64,000 bases of DNA, taken from Fallopia convolvulus. Its lineage: Eukaryota > Streptophyta > Magnoliopsida > Caryophyllales > Polygonaceae. Positions 8,930 to 21,094 of this stretch are shown in pieces; the first letter of the stretch is position 1; every line of letters starts with the position of its first letter. The translations under genes were made by a program, and so were the position numbers. Where the stretch lies: the NCBI GenBank assembly GCA_964016875.1, contig OZ024737.1, forward strand, positions 34,225,683 to 34,289,682. The letters are read 5' to 3'. The notes beneath the pieces are model-generated. The model saw only the letters and a program-made list of their open reading frames with translations, was not told the DNA's origin and did not search any database.

Positions 8930-11040
8930 GATGATTAGTGAAAATGGGGGTCGGTTTACATTTTCAAATTAAAATGTAAGTATATGATTACTTAAATGAA
9001 TGGGATGACAATTTAAACTCAAAATTTCGAGGAGCATGGGTGGCACCCATGTTCGATTATGGATGCCATTGTTTAGATTTTGTTCTTCGTTCTTGGATTC
9101 AACTAAATTTGTTAAATTAATTGGGGGTTGATCTTTCTTGGTGTTAATTTTATTGATTAATATTTTTATATATTTTGGATGAATAAAAATAATGGTATTA
9201 ATAGGGAAAAAAGCATCTTATCTTATTTATATAAAAAAAAAGTGAGCATTTTAAAAAATAAATCTCTTCTTGTCGCTTTCCTCGTAGCTGGAGATGAGAA
9301 ACTCGAATTGTAATTATATCAATATTTAGGAATTAAATATGAATGTTTACTTCATTCAGGTGGATAGATTCTTCTTGTTGGGTTACAAATACATCAGGGC
9401 CATAAAGCTTTGTATTTCATCTTTTCTTAATTAAATAAGACATATTCGAGATTTTCAATTGAATAAAAACATTTTATTAATAATGGGTAGGTGGTTGATC
9501 GATCATCCTAGACGGCTTCAAAAACAATACTGTAATTAATTCCCGCCAAATCGCAATTCATGGAGGAATCAGAAAAGCCAATATAATGGACAATTGGCTA
9601 CCCTTTTCCCAAGTCACAAACTCTATTTTCATATGCTAAAATGCTTCCTACCTACAGCATTTATTTATATTTTGACCTTGATCGATAAAAATCTTAATTA
9701 AATCTGTTAAACCCGATTATAGATGTAAAGGCAATGTTACGTTGCATCCAGTAAACACAACTAATCACGACAATATTTATTTTGTAAAAATACTTAAAGA
9801 GCAAAAAATAGGCCTCACAATAAGTACCTATATATAAGATTATAAATAAGTTAAATAATAGATTTTACAGTAAGTAGCTATACCAAGATGAATCTTAAAA
9901 ATGCTCAAAACTCTATTCTTATATACATAAGATGGTTTTAACGGTCATTTTATAGTCAAAGCGACTAATAAGTTTTAACCACGTGGTAGAAAATGAGTTA
10001 TAGAATATGGACCATCCCTAGTTTTGAGGTTTGACAAAAATCAAACTTATATATTTGTATAGTTATTTTTTATCAATAGAGTTGTTCAAATTTGAAATGA
10101 CATTCTTGTAAGAGTATTGGTATTTTGGTGGGAGCTTCAACTCGAACAATGCTACAACCATATCAGATATAGTGTCGGGGTGTTAGAGAGAGATCAGACC
10201 ATCTCTCTCTAAAAGAATTTTGAAGGAAGAAAAAGGACGAGGAGTCCTCTTCCTCTACTCTCCTATGAGGAGAGAAACCTGGTTGCTCTTATTCTCTCCT
10301 CTGCCAAAAGAATTTTTATGATATTGATAGATCCTTGTTATCTCTGATCATGCCCATAAAAATTGGATTTGGGTTTTATCCCCATCCTTCTCTTTTCCCC
10401 TTTCTTCCAACATGGAAGTTACAGAATTTGAGAATTTTTGCCCCTTTGGCTTTTTCTGAAAGAGATAAACTATAACTTTGACTGAAAGATTTTGGAAATG
10501 GATCTTTGCCTTTTTCTTCTCCATGGCCTTTGGTCTCTTAAGATTTTAAGCCTTAAACAATCGGTTTGGTATGACAGTAGGTTGATGTGAGATTTTCCAA
10601 ATTAACATCTTTTAGTAATCTCTTGTAGCAACAGAAGACAAAGCCCCATTCTCTTCCAAATTAACATCATGAATGATGATAATGTTGTCGTCTAAGTCTT
10701 CCTATGACAAATCTCAATGTAAGTTTGTCTAGATCTTGTTGTACTAGTGAGAAATGAGAGAAGTGCATTTGACCCTTGATAAATAATATATATTGTAGCC
10801 TATTAGTTCAATCGGTCTGGCGCTCCGTCGCTTGCTTGTGTTGTTCGCCGACCGCCACATCTTCACTTCCCACTATATCTTTGGCCTCTCGCTTATCCAT
10901 GGATCTCCAACACCTATTCCACAGTTGGCCTAAACATCTCTACAATGGTGTCTAGATCTAGAACCAAAGTTGAAGGCGATAAAGGAATCATAAAACTCCA
11001 ATAAGAATTCTTGATTTCTAAATTCATCAAAACTTAGCTT
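8930..11040. other. Intergenic, no gene recognised
   Basis: AT-rich sequence upstream of PR-1. It contains short purine/pyrimidine patches, for example a GAGAGA/CTCTCTCT pair at about 10180-10210 and a GA/CT-rich palindromic area near 10235-10280. I see no convincing coding exon. The stretch 10800-11000 is less AT-rich and could be remnant gene sequence linked to the duplicated segment that follows. Confidence 0.4.
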
Positions 11041-11690
11041 CTTTAATAACTTTTTTTTTTGCTATTTTTGCAGATATTATGATATTTCATTAGTTCGTGA
11101 ATGTGACAAAATTTATCTTAATATGAACCCAAATGTCGAAGAGCGTACAATATTTCAAAGATATAAATTAGCATTGGATTCGTTAATTAGAAAATGTGTT
11201 CAAGGAGACACTTCTTTTGGTGACAAAAGGGTAACTTATCGTGATACCATCAATCCTATATTAACATTTCATATTAAGGTTGTATTTCGAGATCAAGATG
11301 TGAGCACTACTTTTGCATTGGTTAAAGAAGACGTTTATTTTAATGTTATTTCTCTGGATAATGGTCTTTAATAACTTTTTTTTTGCTATGTTTGCAGATG
11401 TTATGATATTTCATTGGTTCGTGAATGTGACAAAATTTCTCTTAATTTGAACCCAAATGTCGAAGAGCGTACAATACTTCAAAGATATGAATTAGCATTG
11501 GATGCGTTAACCAGAAAGTGTGTTCAAGGAGGCACTTCTTTTGGTGACAAAAGAGTAACTTATCGTGATACCAGCAATCTTCTATTAACATTTCATATTA
11601 AGGTTGTATTTCGAGGTCAAGATGTTAGCACTACTTTTGCATTGGTTAAAGAAGACGTTTATTTTAATGTTATTTCTCTGGATAATGGTC
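11041..11690 (+). repeat. 325-bp tandem duplication carrying an exon-like segment of unknown identity
   Basis: Two head-to-tail copies (11041-11365 and 11366-11690), clearly similar throughout. Each starts with CTTTAATAAC plus a T-rich tract ending TTTGCAG, which looks like a splice acceptor. Each then stays open for about 290 bp. The predicted peptide contains NPNVEERTI, ALD, RKCVQG, TSFGDKRVTYRDT and KEDVYFNVISLDNG in both copies. The second copy stays open a little further, to a stop at 11737. Amino-acid differences between copies are few and mostly conservative. I do not recognise the family. It looks like a duplicated exon of a gene or gene fragment, with no supported start or upstream exon in view. 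Confidence 0.6.
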
Positions 11691-11845
11691 GGTCTAGGAA
11701 AATTTTGAAGGGTTCTATACTTCTATTATTAAGTTGAAGGCTATCCTTTTTCTAGACATTAATGTTTCTTATCATAATATTATTGAGCCACATAAACATT
11801 AAAATGAAAATGTCGGATTACATCTCATTTTGGAGTCTTTATATC

Positions 11846-11975
11846 TGATCCACTTTGGAGAGAAGAGTGAACAGAAGCAAGTTGGCCTTTAATGTATTTG
11901 GTCTTATTTTCCCGAGGTTGTTCGATTCACAGTTTATACAAATTCGGTGAAAATGTTGCTATCAAAAGTATATAG
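11846..11975 (+). repeat. Diverged direct repeat, partner at about 12573-12702
   Basis: About 130 bp beginning TGATCCACTTTGG and ending near AAAAGTATAT recurs about 730 bp downstream. Both copies share GAGAAGAGT, GAAGCAAGTTGG, TTTATACA and GGTGAAAATGT. Similarity looks around 80% by eye. Together with the 325-bp tandem duplication just upstream, it shows repeated local duplication here. Function unknown. Confidence 0.6.
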
Positions 11976-12273
11976 AGAAAAATCTTTATTTAGTTGTTGA
12001 TAATATCTCGATCTACGGAGTTAGTTGGAACACATTGTCCTCTTCTATAAGGCTCTAAGTTGTAGAAGGGAAATACGTTATTATGTCGTTAATTAAAAAA
12101 TGGCAATAATAATGCAATAATGGATGAATAGTTGAATGTAAAAAGTGGCATTTGTGTCTTGCTCGGAAAGAAGATGTCTAATAGAGAAGAAATGAGATAA
12201 AAAGTAAGAAAGAGTCGACACATGACTAAATTAGGCAGATGTATGTTATCTACTTTATCTGACTTTTTTATTT

Positions 12274-12275
<2 letters not shown>

Positions 12276-12317
<42 letters not shown>
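12276..12317. repeat. (TAA)14 microsatellite
   Basis: About fourteen uninterrupted TAA units. A perfect tract of this length is likely to be length-polymorphic between individuals. Confidence 0.95.
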
Positions 12318-12318
<1 letters not shown>

Positions 12319-12901
12319 TTCATTTTATTTATTTGTAATGAAAATTGAAAAAAAAATAAGCGAAAGAAGACTAGTTGGGGGAACAATCCTCCTAAAATTT
12401 CAAGGATTGAACTCAATAATCTTCACAAAGAGAAGATGAAATCATTTAAAATTAATTCACTTCGGCCACCCACAAGGAAGTCGATATTTTCCACCCCATC
12501 AGATGTTTGTTTTTTATTTATTTTGGTGTCCAAAATAAATAAAAAACCTCAAAAATCTGTAGGTTAAATATATGATCCACTTTGGGGAGAAGAGTAAAGA
12601 GAAGCAAGTTGGTCTTCAATATATTTGCTCTCATTTTTCCGAGTCTGTTTGATTCATAGTTTATACATATTTGGTGAAAATGTCGCTATCAGAAAAGTAT
12701 ATATTTGCTCTGTTTTCATAAAACCACCTGTAAAAATACAATTGCAAAAAAACACCCTTAAATTAACCATGTTAGAAAAATACCTTGATTGTTTTTACAT
12801 AATCTACTCTATAATATATTATATAAAAAATAGTTAAGTGTAACTTTGTAGAATTTTTATTTATAAAATTTATTATTTTTAAGCAATAGAAAATCTGAAC
12901 T

Positions 12902-12984
12902 TCCAACCAATGATAGGACAACACATTGAAAATGAAAAAGGTTCACTTCGAGCAGGACTTTCAACCAATGATAGGACAACACAT
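12902..12984 (+). repeat. Short direct repeat (25 bp, two copies)
   Basis: The motif CAACCAATGATAGGACAACA with near-identical flanks occurs at 12902-12926 and again at 12960-12984. No coding potential seen. The surrounding 12700-13800 shows no gene. Confidence 0.6.
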
Positions 12985-13814
12985 CACACAACTAACATTT
13001 CACCAATCGACAACAAACACATTGAAGATGAAAAATGTCTTCCACATCGAGAAGCCTCAACTTCCAACCTCTCCCAACATCAATAAATAGCTAACAAAGG
13101 CGAATGCTGCAAAGGTCAGAAAATCACCTCTAGCTTAAGATCTTTTCTTATTGAATAGAGATTCAACGTGTTGAAACTTTCTGGAGAACTTTGTTATTTA
13201 GGAGGGAGAATCCTAAAAGGTTCTAAGTCACACGTTATAGTAAGCAACACAGAATTGTAAGATTGCGCACTTTCTAAAGGCAAATAAAAAAATTGTACAA
13301 ATCTTTTTTAAAGCTTGCGTGAGTGTTTCTCACATACAAAATAAAGAGTGAAAGTTTCTGCATGCCTGGTCTATATTAAATCAAATCCTTTTATTTATCT
13401 CTCATTTATTTCGGGTTTCAGCAAATATAAAGTAGCAAAAGATCTCCAATATGAAAGCAATAATAGTAGCACATCTTAGAAATTGTCTTCTTTTCTTCTC
13501 TCTAGAAAATAGAAACTAAAACATACCAATAATTCTTTAACTTGTCTTCTAATGAGTCTTAGAAAAGTCATGAAATTTGGGTAAAAAGAAATCTCCTCAA
13601 ATAAAACAAACTCAAGCCCAACACTAAACAAGACCCAAAATCCGAGGCACACACAACAGAGGGGTCATGACCCGTGACAAGGCAACCGAGAGCTTGCTTT
13701 AGCTTGTCTTGGCTTGGTTTGGGTCATGGTGACCCTTACAGCTCGTGACATGGCTCCTAGCCTCTCTCTTCACTCTCTAGCTTGTGCCACAACTCGTAAT
13801 GGCCTCTCCATAAC

Positions 13815-14322
13815 TAGGGATGCACATGGGGGCGAGAGTGGGACGGGAAATGCATTCCCTGCCCCATCTCGACCCATCCCCATCTAATTCCATGCGGTGA
13901 ATATAGCGGGGAATCCCGTCGGTTTTCGGGTTGTTAATGGGACCTCATTTGTTATAAAAAATCTTTTAAACTAGTAATTTATTTTTTAAAACTTAAAAAA
14001 GTTTACAAATATCAAAATTAATACCATAAATTTTAAATTTATTTATATAATTTGTAGATATATAAGATTTTAAATTAAAAACTACAACAATATTTAAAAT
14101 CTATTTTTTATTTTACGTTTTATAAATAAAAAAAATTGAACATAGTGGGTATATAACGGGGATTTAGGGAAGACAGTGCCTTCCTCGTCCCCATCTCGTT
14201 TTAAATCGGGGATATGAAGTTGATCTCCATCCCCACCCTATTCCCCACCATGTCAAGGAATCCCTGTCCTGTTAGGGGCGGGTTCCCGCGGATCCCCGTT
14301 ACAAATGTTTTGTGCATCCCTA
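13815..14322. mobile_element. hAT-type MITE with GC-rich subterminal regions
   Basis: 508 bp with terminal inverted repeats TAGGGATGCACA at the left end and TGTGCATCCCTA at the right end. It is flanked by imperfect 8-bp duplications TCCATAAC (13807-13814) and TCCATTAT (14323-14330), the size made by hAT transposases. Subterminal stretches are rich in GGGGA/CCCC motifs, and the centre is AT-rich with no ORF. The two differences between the TSD copies point to an older insertion. Confidence 0.8.
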
Positions 14323-14613
14323 TCCATTATTGAACAGCTTCCCCAAATTCTTGGAAATTGAATTTTTAGGGAAACTAGAGCATGTTTTTAGCCTAATAAT
14401 TTCTCCATTTTGTTCTCTATAATGGGGAAGGAGGCAAAAATATCAAGTCTTTTTCCTAAGTTTAGGGAATGAGACAATTCTCTATAATGCAGAGAGAGAG
14501 AATAAAAATGATTTTTGATTGGCTTGATTAATATATAAATAATTTATTATATAACAATAAATGATGCATTCTCTAAAAATAGAGAAGTTGTTGGACTTAG
14601 AACAAATATTTTT

Positions 14614-15649
14614 CGGAAATTCCATGTGGTAACCCTAAGGTATGACATTATTCATGAAGTGTACTAAAGTTTGACATAATTTATGCGGTAACATTGAGGT
14701 ATAGCCAAAATTCACAAAATAACCTTGTGGTTCAGACTAAATTTGTCACATAACCAAAAAGTTAAAATGAACATTAATTAATAATTTCAAATTTCTTTAA
14801 TAAAATTAAATTTTTTAAAAAATTAAAGAACTAAAACCAATCAAAATTTTAAAAAAATTAATTTTTTTTATAAATTAAAAAAAGAGTAAAATGTTAAAAT
14901 TTAAAAACAATAATATTTTTTAAAAAATGAAAAAAATAATATTCTGAAAAAAAATGAAAAAAAATTAAAATTTTGAAGGAAAAAAAACGAAAAACGAAAA
15001 AAAAAAGAGAACTAAAATATAAACAATAAAAAGATAAAAAAAAATTAAAAATTAAAAAACGCAAAAAAAATTCTTAAATTTTAAATGATCAAAATTTATA
15101 TTATTTACAATTTGGATTATTTTTATTTAAAAATTTTTATGCAAAAAAATTTATTAACGAAAAAATTTGACTAGAATTAATGAAAATTTAAAGTTTTAAT
15201 TATTTATATTTTGAAGATTTTCTTTTTAAGATTACATTATTTGGTCATCATTTATTAACTAATAAAGAATTAAATTTTTTGATTTTTTTTAAAAACCATC
15301 TTAACTTTGATAAATGAGAAAAATATTTATTTTAATAGCTTTTTAGTTGATTAATTTATAAATAAAAATACAGTAACAAATGTTGGAAGAAATTAAATAA
15401 AATAATTAATTGATATTCAAGTAGTGAATAAGTTTATATTTTAAGATTGTTAAAAAATCAATGTCTTATAAACAAAATGAATGATTAATGTTAATTTTAA
15501 CTTTTTTGTGCATTTGATGAATTTCGTACACATTTGAAGGTTATCATGCAAATTTTATATGAACCTTAGGGTTACCGTGTGAATTATGTCAAACTTTGGT
15601 ACACCTCATGAATAACGTCAAACCTCGATGTTACCACGTGAAATTTTCG
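14614..15649. mobile_element. Mutator-like MITE with long TIRs and 9-bp TSD
   Basis: 1,036 bp with long terminal inverted repeats. The left end reads CGGAAATTCCATGTGGTAAC and the right end is the complement of CGAAAATTTCACGTGGTAAC. Pairing continues for about 90 bp through ATTCATGA, GTGTAC and AAAGTTTGACATAATT. A perfect 9-bp duplication AATATTTTT lies at 14605-14613 and 15650-15658, the Mutator signature, although an A/T-only TSD is weak evidence by itself. The interior is very AT-rich, with many poly-A runs, and non-coding. Confidence 0.8.
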
Positions 15650-15792
15650 AATATTTTTTTAGAGAAAATGGCTTTTATTTTCCCAATTTGAAAAAATATT
15701 TAGAGACCCTGTCAGGTTGATCTAATAATACTACAATCTTTTATTCCTCAAAAAAAAATCTGGAAATCTCCTAGTAGGTTAATGGGTAAAAA

Positions 15793-15817
15793 AGCCCAAG
15801 TTCACTCTAGAAGCCCA
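15793..15817 (-). promoter_or_regulatory. Paired Site II (TGGGCT) elements upstream of RPT2
   Basis: AGCCCA at 15793-15798 and 15812-15817 read TGGGCT on the minus strand, matching the plant Site II motif TGGGCY. Site II elements bound by TCP factors are common in promoters of housekeeping and growth-related genes. Both lie 155-180 bp upstream of the RPT2 ATG, just outside the preceding MITE. Confidence 0.45.
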
Positions 15818-15972
15818 ATTAAATAGCGTGCTCCAATTGATCCATGGAATGAATGAATGAATAAACTAGCATCCTTGAAACTTCTCCGCAAACCCAATTC
15901 CGAAACATTTCCTCCTCTGCAAGTCTCTCTCTGTGTTGTTTGTTCGATTGGGCGATTCGGCATCCATCAGAT

Positions 15973-18900
15973 ATGGGGCAAGGACAATCAGGCGGTCTAA
16001 ACCGGCCGCCGAACTCCGGCGACCGTAAGCAGGGTGACAAGAAGGAAAAGAAGTTCGAGCCGGCGGCGCCGCCTGCGCGCGTCGGCCGCAAGCAGCGCAG
16101 ACAGAAGGGCTCCGAAACTGCCGCTCGCATCCCCGCCGTAACGCCTCTCACCAAGTGTAAGCTCCGACTCCTTAAGCTGGAGCGAGTCAAGGACTACCTT
16201 CTCATGGAGGAAGAGTTCGTTGCTAACCAGGAGAGGTTGAAGCCCCAGGAGGAGAAGACCGAGGAGGATCGATCCAAGGTTGATGACCTACGCGGCACTC
16301 CCATGAGCGTTGGCAATCTGGAGGAGCTTATTGATGAGAATCACGCTATCGTGTCTTCGTCTGTTGGTCCGGAGTACTATGTTAGTATTCTGTCATTTGT
16401 TGATAAGGATCAGCTGGAGCCTGGATGTGCGATTTTGATGCATAATAAGGTACTGGATCTTGGCTGTTTTAGGGTTTTCTTTTCCCAGTTTTTTTTTGTA
16501 GTGTTATTTTTGTTTTGGATTGAATTTTATGACTATAGATTGTTGTGTCCCTAGCTCAGGAACGCATCTTAGGGTTTTAGTAGATTTTACAGGAGTTTAG
16601 TTGGCAGTTTTCTTATTTTGACGGGGGAGCTAAAATGAAAATTTGACTGTCTTCAAGATACCTACATATATGTTTTCTATATCACTGAAATTACTAAGGA
16701 ATAAAATCATAGGGCTGTTTATCTTTTCGTTCTTCTGCATTCAATAGTTTAACAAGCTCTACACTAGTAGAGCTAAAAGAGATAGAAAAATATATACCGT
16801 GCCTAGAAAAATATAAGTGAGAAGGCAGATTCTGATGTAGTGATGTGGTACAACTAGCAATGGTTGAATATGATAAAAACCCATATACTGAGCACTCTGG
16901 ACATAAGCATAGACCACACATGCGCTAAGCATTTGTTTAAACTTTTGCAATAAGGACATATGGGGTAGACATGCAAAAACTACTTGGGTATATCATCAGG
17001 TAATATGAAGCAGCAAGTAGTTCGAGAATATAAGCTTTGATATTGAAGTGGGATTGCAAGTCCTTTTCACTGACATTAAATTTGTACAATGTTCTTTATA
17101 GAACAAGTCTGGGTAAGGAAAGTCGAATGGAAATGTGAAAAGGCACTAAAAGAATCTTTGGGCACTTTTGTTGCTTGCAAGCATGCAAAGTAATTTCATT
17201 TGAATAAACTAATGCCAAAGATCAGTGACATATTTCTTTGTACTTGTAGGTCCTCTCTGTTGTTGGCATTCTCCAGGATGACGTCGATCCAATGGTGTCT
17301 GTCATGAAGGTTGAGAAAGCTCCACTGGAATCATATGCTGATATTGGCGGTTTAGATTCTCAGATACAGGAAATAAAGGAAGCCGTTGAGCTTCCTCTCA
17401 CTCATCCTGAATTGTATGAAGATATTGGAATTAAGCCTCCTAAGGGTGTCATTCTGTATGGAGAACCTGGAACAGGCAAGACTTTATTAGCCAAGGTATG
17501 TATTGCTGGTTTATAACTGGGTTTTGCTAGTCTGGATCATCATGTATATATCTTTTTTTTCCCTTATTTTAGTAAGACGCATTCCCTACCTCCCAACCCT
17601 GTTTTGAATCTTTTGATACCCCAATGTTTGAGAGGTTGTAGCATCAATACCATAGACATTATGTTCAATGGTCCATCCTCCAAAAAAACTAAAGGAAGTT
17701 TGTGGGATGGAGTTAATGGAAGGGAGTGGGATCGTTCATTAATTTTAAATGATCATATTGTTAATTGATCATGTTTCTGATCTGATATGACGCCATGTAT
17801 CCTTTCTCGCATAATATTAACGTGATGAGGGACGGTAATCATTTTATTGGGAACTCTTGAATGCATCAGATTGAAGCTGCCTTGCTATATGATATATGAA
17901 TAGTAGATTATGTGCATGACCTCCAAAGCTTGTGTTTTTTTGTCTACACATGCAATTCTCCCTGTCTGCCCTTCACCTTACCCTAATGGCATGATATCTG
18001 AATGGTGTTAATTATCTCAGGCTGTGGCTAATTCAACATCTGCAACTTTTCTGCGTGTCGTTGGGAGTGAGTTGATTCAAAAGTATTTGGGAGATGGCCC
18101 AAAATTAGTGAGAGAGCTCTTTAGAGTGGCTGATGATCTGTCACCATCAATTGTCTTCATTGATGAGATCGATGCAGTTGGCACGAAAAGGTTTTTTGAC
18201 TGCATTTCAGCTTCACATCTATTGGAAGTATTTCTAGGGTTGCTTACTTCGTTTTCTTCAGGTACGATGCCCACTCTGGAGGAGAACGTGAGATACAAAG
18301 GACTATGTTGGAATTGCTTAACCAATTAGATGGATTTGATTCAAGAGGTGACGTGAAGGTTATTCTGGCTACCAACAAAATTGAAAGTCTTGACCCTGCA
18401 TTGCTTCGCCCAGGACGAATCGATAGAAAGATTGAGTTTCCTCTTCCTGACATTAAGACAAGGCGCCGTATTTTTACGGTATGTCACTCCATACTGAATG
18501 TGAACATGGTGTAATGTGGAATCTCTGCCTCTATGACACAAATTCCTAGCATCAAATACTTTTCATTGTACTTGTTATTGTTTTTAGAAAGCATTTGCTT
18601 ACCACTGATAGAGACTTAAAGCTGGTATGATGACAAGTATATTGCAAAAAATGCATATGCCTTTTAATGAAGCTGAAGTGAATAATGGTTTTTTAGTTGG
18701 CAGTTGATACAAACTTTAGTGATTTGTTTAGGTTTCAAGCTTTTTTCTTTCTTCAGTGGTTTAATCTTATGGGGGGATGTATCAAATTTGTTACTTGACA
18801 ATTCATTCCTTACACATAAGTACTATTCCCTAATGAGGATTTCTTGTGCAGATCCACACATCGAAGATGACACTTGCTGATGATGTCAATTTGGAAGAAT

Positions 18901-19398
18901 TTGTGATGACAAAGGATGAACTTTCTGGAGCTGATATAAAAGCAATATGCACTGAGGCTGGTTTGCTCGCCTTGAGAGAACGCCGCATGAAGGTGAGGCT
19001 AAATATAATGTCCTGTTTTTTTTTAAAAGTTGTTTCTTAAGTAGCCATCAGTTGTTGATTAAAAAAACTAAAAAAAACCTAATGAATTGCCTACTAATTG
19101 TCATGATCCTGACCAGAAGCTGTGATTTATGAATAATGTGGTGGTTATCTCAGCTGTTTTATCTTATCGTGCCTTGAATCTGCTAATTATAACCAGTTCA
19201 TTTGTTTTAATTTCTTGGCTCAATTTTCTTTGACCCCTTTTTTTTTTTCTTACCATGCAATTTACACAACTGTCCTCTTCTATGGTACTAACTGACATTC
19301 ATTTTGCTGCACAGGTCACACATGCAGATGTCAAGAAGGCCAAGGAAAAGGTTATGTTTAAAAAGAAGGAAGGAGTACCAGAAGGACTTTATATGTAG
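15973..19398 (+). CDS. RPT2: 26S proteasome regulatory ATPase subunit RPT2
   Basis: Six exons join in frame: 15973-16449, 17250-17495, 18021-18190, 18262-18478, 18852-18992 and 19315-19398, giving 444 aa, very near the 443 aa of Arabidopsis RPT2a. RPT2 is one of six AAA+ subunits of the 19S base that unfold ubiquitinated substrates and open the 20S gate. The N terminus MGQGQSG fits the N-myristoylation signal known for RPT2. Then come a coiled-coil/OB region, Walker A GEPGTGKT (230-237), Walker B FIDEID (287-292), the arginine-finger segment LRPGRIDRK, and the C-terminal tail EGLYM, whose LYM is the HbYX motif that docks into the 20S alpha ring. Walker A has Glu where animal RPT2 has Pro, which I recall as normal in plants. 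All introns are GT/AG. The ATG chosen is the one that creates the myristoylation motif; 11 upstream in-frame codons are ignored. Confidence 0.97.
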
Positions 19399-21094
19399 AA
19401 GGATGGTTTTGGAGTTTCCAGCTTCTCTTTTTTTTTTTGGTTCTTTGGTCAGATTCCAGTTTATGTCATATACACTTCTGTATTGCACCAAATAGTTTCA
19501 TACCTGCTATTTCGATGGAGACACTTTTATTTTTAGGTAAACTACATCTAACCACCACTTATCTTGCTTCATTTGCATTCAAATATCCCTTGTATTTTGG
19601 TTTACAAACAACTACCCTGGTGCAAGACTGTCCACTCTTTCAATTGGGGAGACATTATCAACTTTAACTATGCAGAAAATATCATGATATTACCATTTAG
19701 TTTAGAAGATTAGTTGTCCATAGATTGTTGGTCTTGTGAGTTGTGGTCGTGTTACAAGGATGGATTGGATGATAATTATGTGCATGTATAATGACACTCG
19801 TATGAAATTTCAACAATTCCAATTGATACTACTAATGCAATAAAAAAATAATATATGGAAAAAAGAGAGTGATGACCAAGTGAAAATTGGGCATAGTGAT
19901 GACCAAAGTTAGTTTTGGGCAATGCCTTCACATGATGACATGTGGCATTTGGACCACAATTTTTTGTGAATGTGAATTTAGGTATTAAAAAAATTTAAAA
20001 AATATTAATATTTTATTTGATGACCAAATAGGTTTGGACAACCATTGAATATGCTCAGGTGGTGCCAATTGACGACTTGACGTCATTTGATTTGATCCTT
20101 GTTTTACTTGTTTGTCAAAAACACACTCCTCTAAAATTATGTTTTGAGACTCTTGAAATGTTTGCATTTTATCAATCTTTTTATAATTTTCAAGGTAAAT
20201 AAAAATACCTAACCCTAAAGTCACTTTTTATCTGCAACCGAAACAAAGTCTTGATATCATTTTGGCAATGGAGTTTCTAATTTTGTTTCAACAATTGATG
20301 TATGGACTGTAAAGTCATCGGTATATTCCTTATAAACCGACCCTTTCTTGTGTACAAGTTCCTTTACCAAATTATACAAGTTACTTTCACAATTGTCAAA
20401 TTTCATTCAAATTCTAATTATACAAACCCACCCACTAAAATCTCAGTAATGGCAAAATTGTCAAAATTCAGCGAAAATTGTCAATTTTATGGATTAATAA
20501 AAAAGCGATGTTAAGGAAGTGATAAGCATAAATTATTGAAAAAAGGTTGGGATATTTTTACAGTGACGTGGCAAGCTGACAGATCAGCAGCATCAGCAGC
20601 ATCAGCAGCCTCTCCCTTCCCAACCAACGGCGAGGATTCAACCACCAATTACAAAAACGACCGATCGCAGTACAGAGAGCGCAAAACACGCTCTCGCAGG
20701 AAAACAAAAAGTAACCCCATTGAAACCTCTCTCCCCTTGAGTCCTTTCAAGTCCTGACGGCCGCACACCATCCTCTCTAATCTTCTCCCTCTTGCCTTTT
20801 TATTCTCCTTTTCCATCAGTCATTAGATTAGCTCAATCTGTTGACTGCCGTTGAAATTAGAACGTTTCTAGAGCTGTTGGTTTTCATGGTTTCATTGTGG
20901 GGATAATTGATTCCAGTGTAAATCTGGTGCTATTAGGGTATCGAGAGTGGAGGATTTGATTCAATTTCAAGGGAATTGAAGTGAACTCGTGCTGATTTGC
21001 TGCGTGCTTTCAGATCTGTGATTAGGGTTTAATTCGCCAACTAGAGAGTGTGATAAGACTGAGGCAGACAAAGTCTCTGGAGAAATTTAACAGC
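19399..21094. other. Intergenic region and probable CBP60 promoter/5' leader
   Basis: RPT2 3' UTR sequence probably occupies the first few hundred bases. Between 19700 and 20500 I see only AT-rich non-coding sequence. From about 20560 the composition changes to CAG/CT-rich (CAGCAGCATCAGCAGCATCA and pyrimidine tracts), resembling a plant 5' UTR. A 73-codon open frame at 20536-20757 in this leader has no recognisable protein features and is not annotated as a gene. Confidence 0.45.

Noticed and set aside
9000..11000. Hidden gene between PR-1 and the tandem exon duplication
   Set aside because: Scanned for exon-like open stretches and splice signals; nothing stood above background.
15819..16190. 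Minus-strand 123-codon ORF opposite RPT2 exon 1
   Set aside because: Antisense shadow of the RPT2 exon, with no independent evidence.
20536..20757. Small protein upstream of CBP60
   Set aside because: CAG/CT-rich leader-like sequence; more likely 5' UTR than coding.
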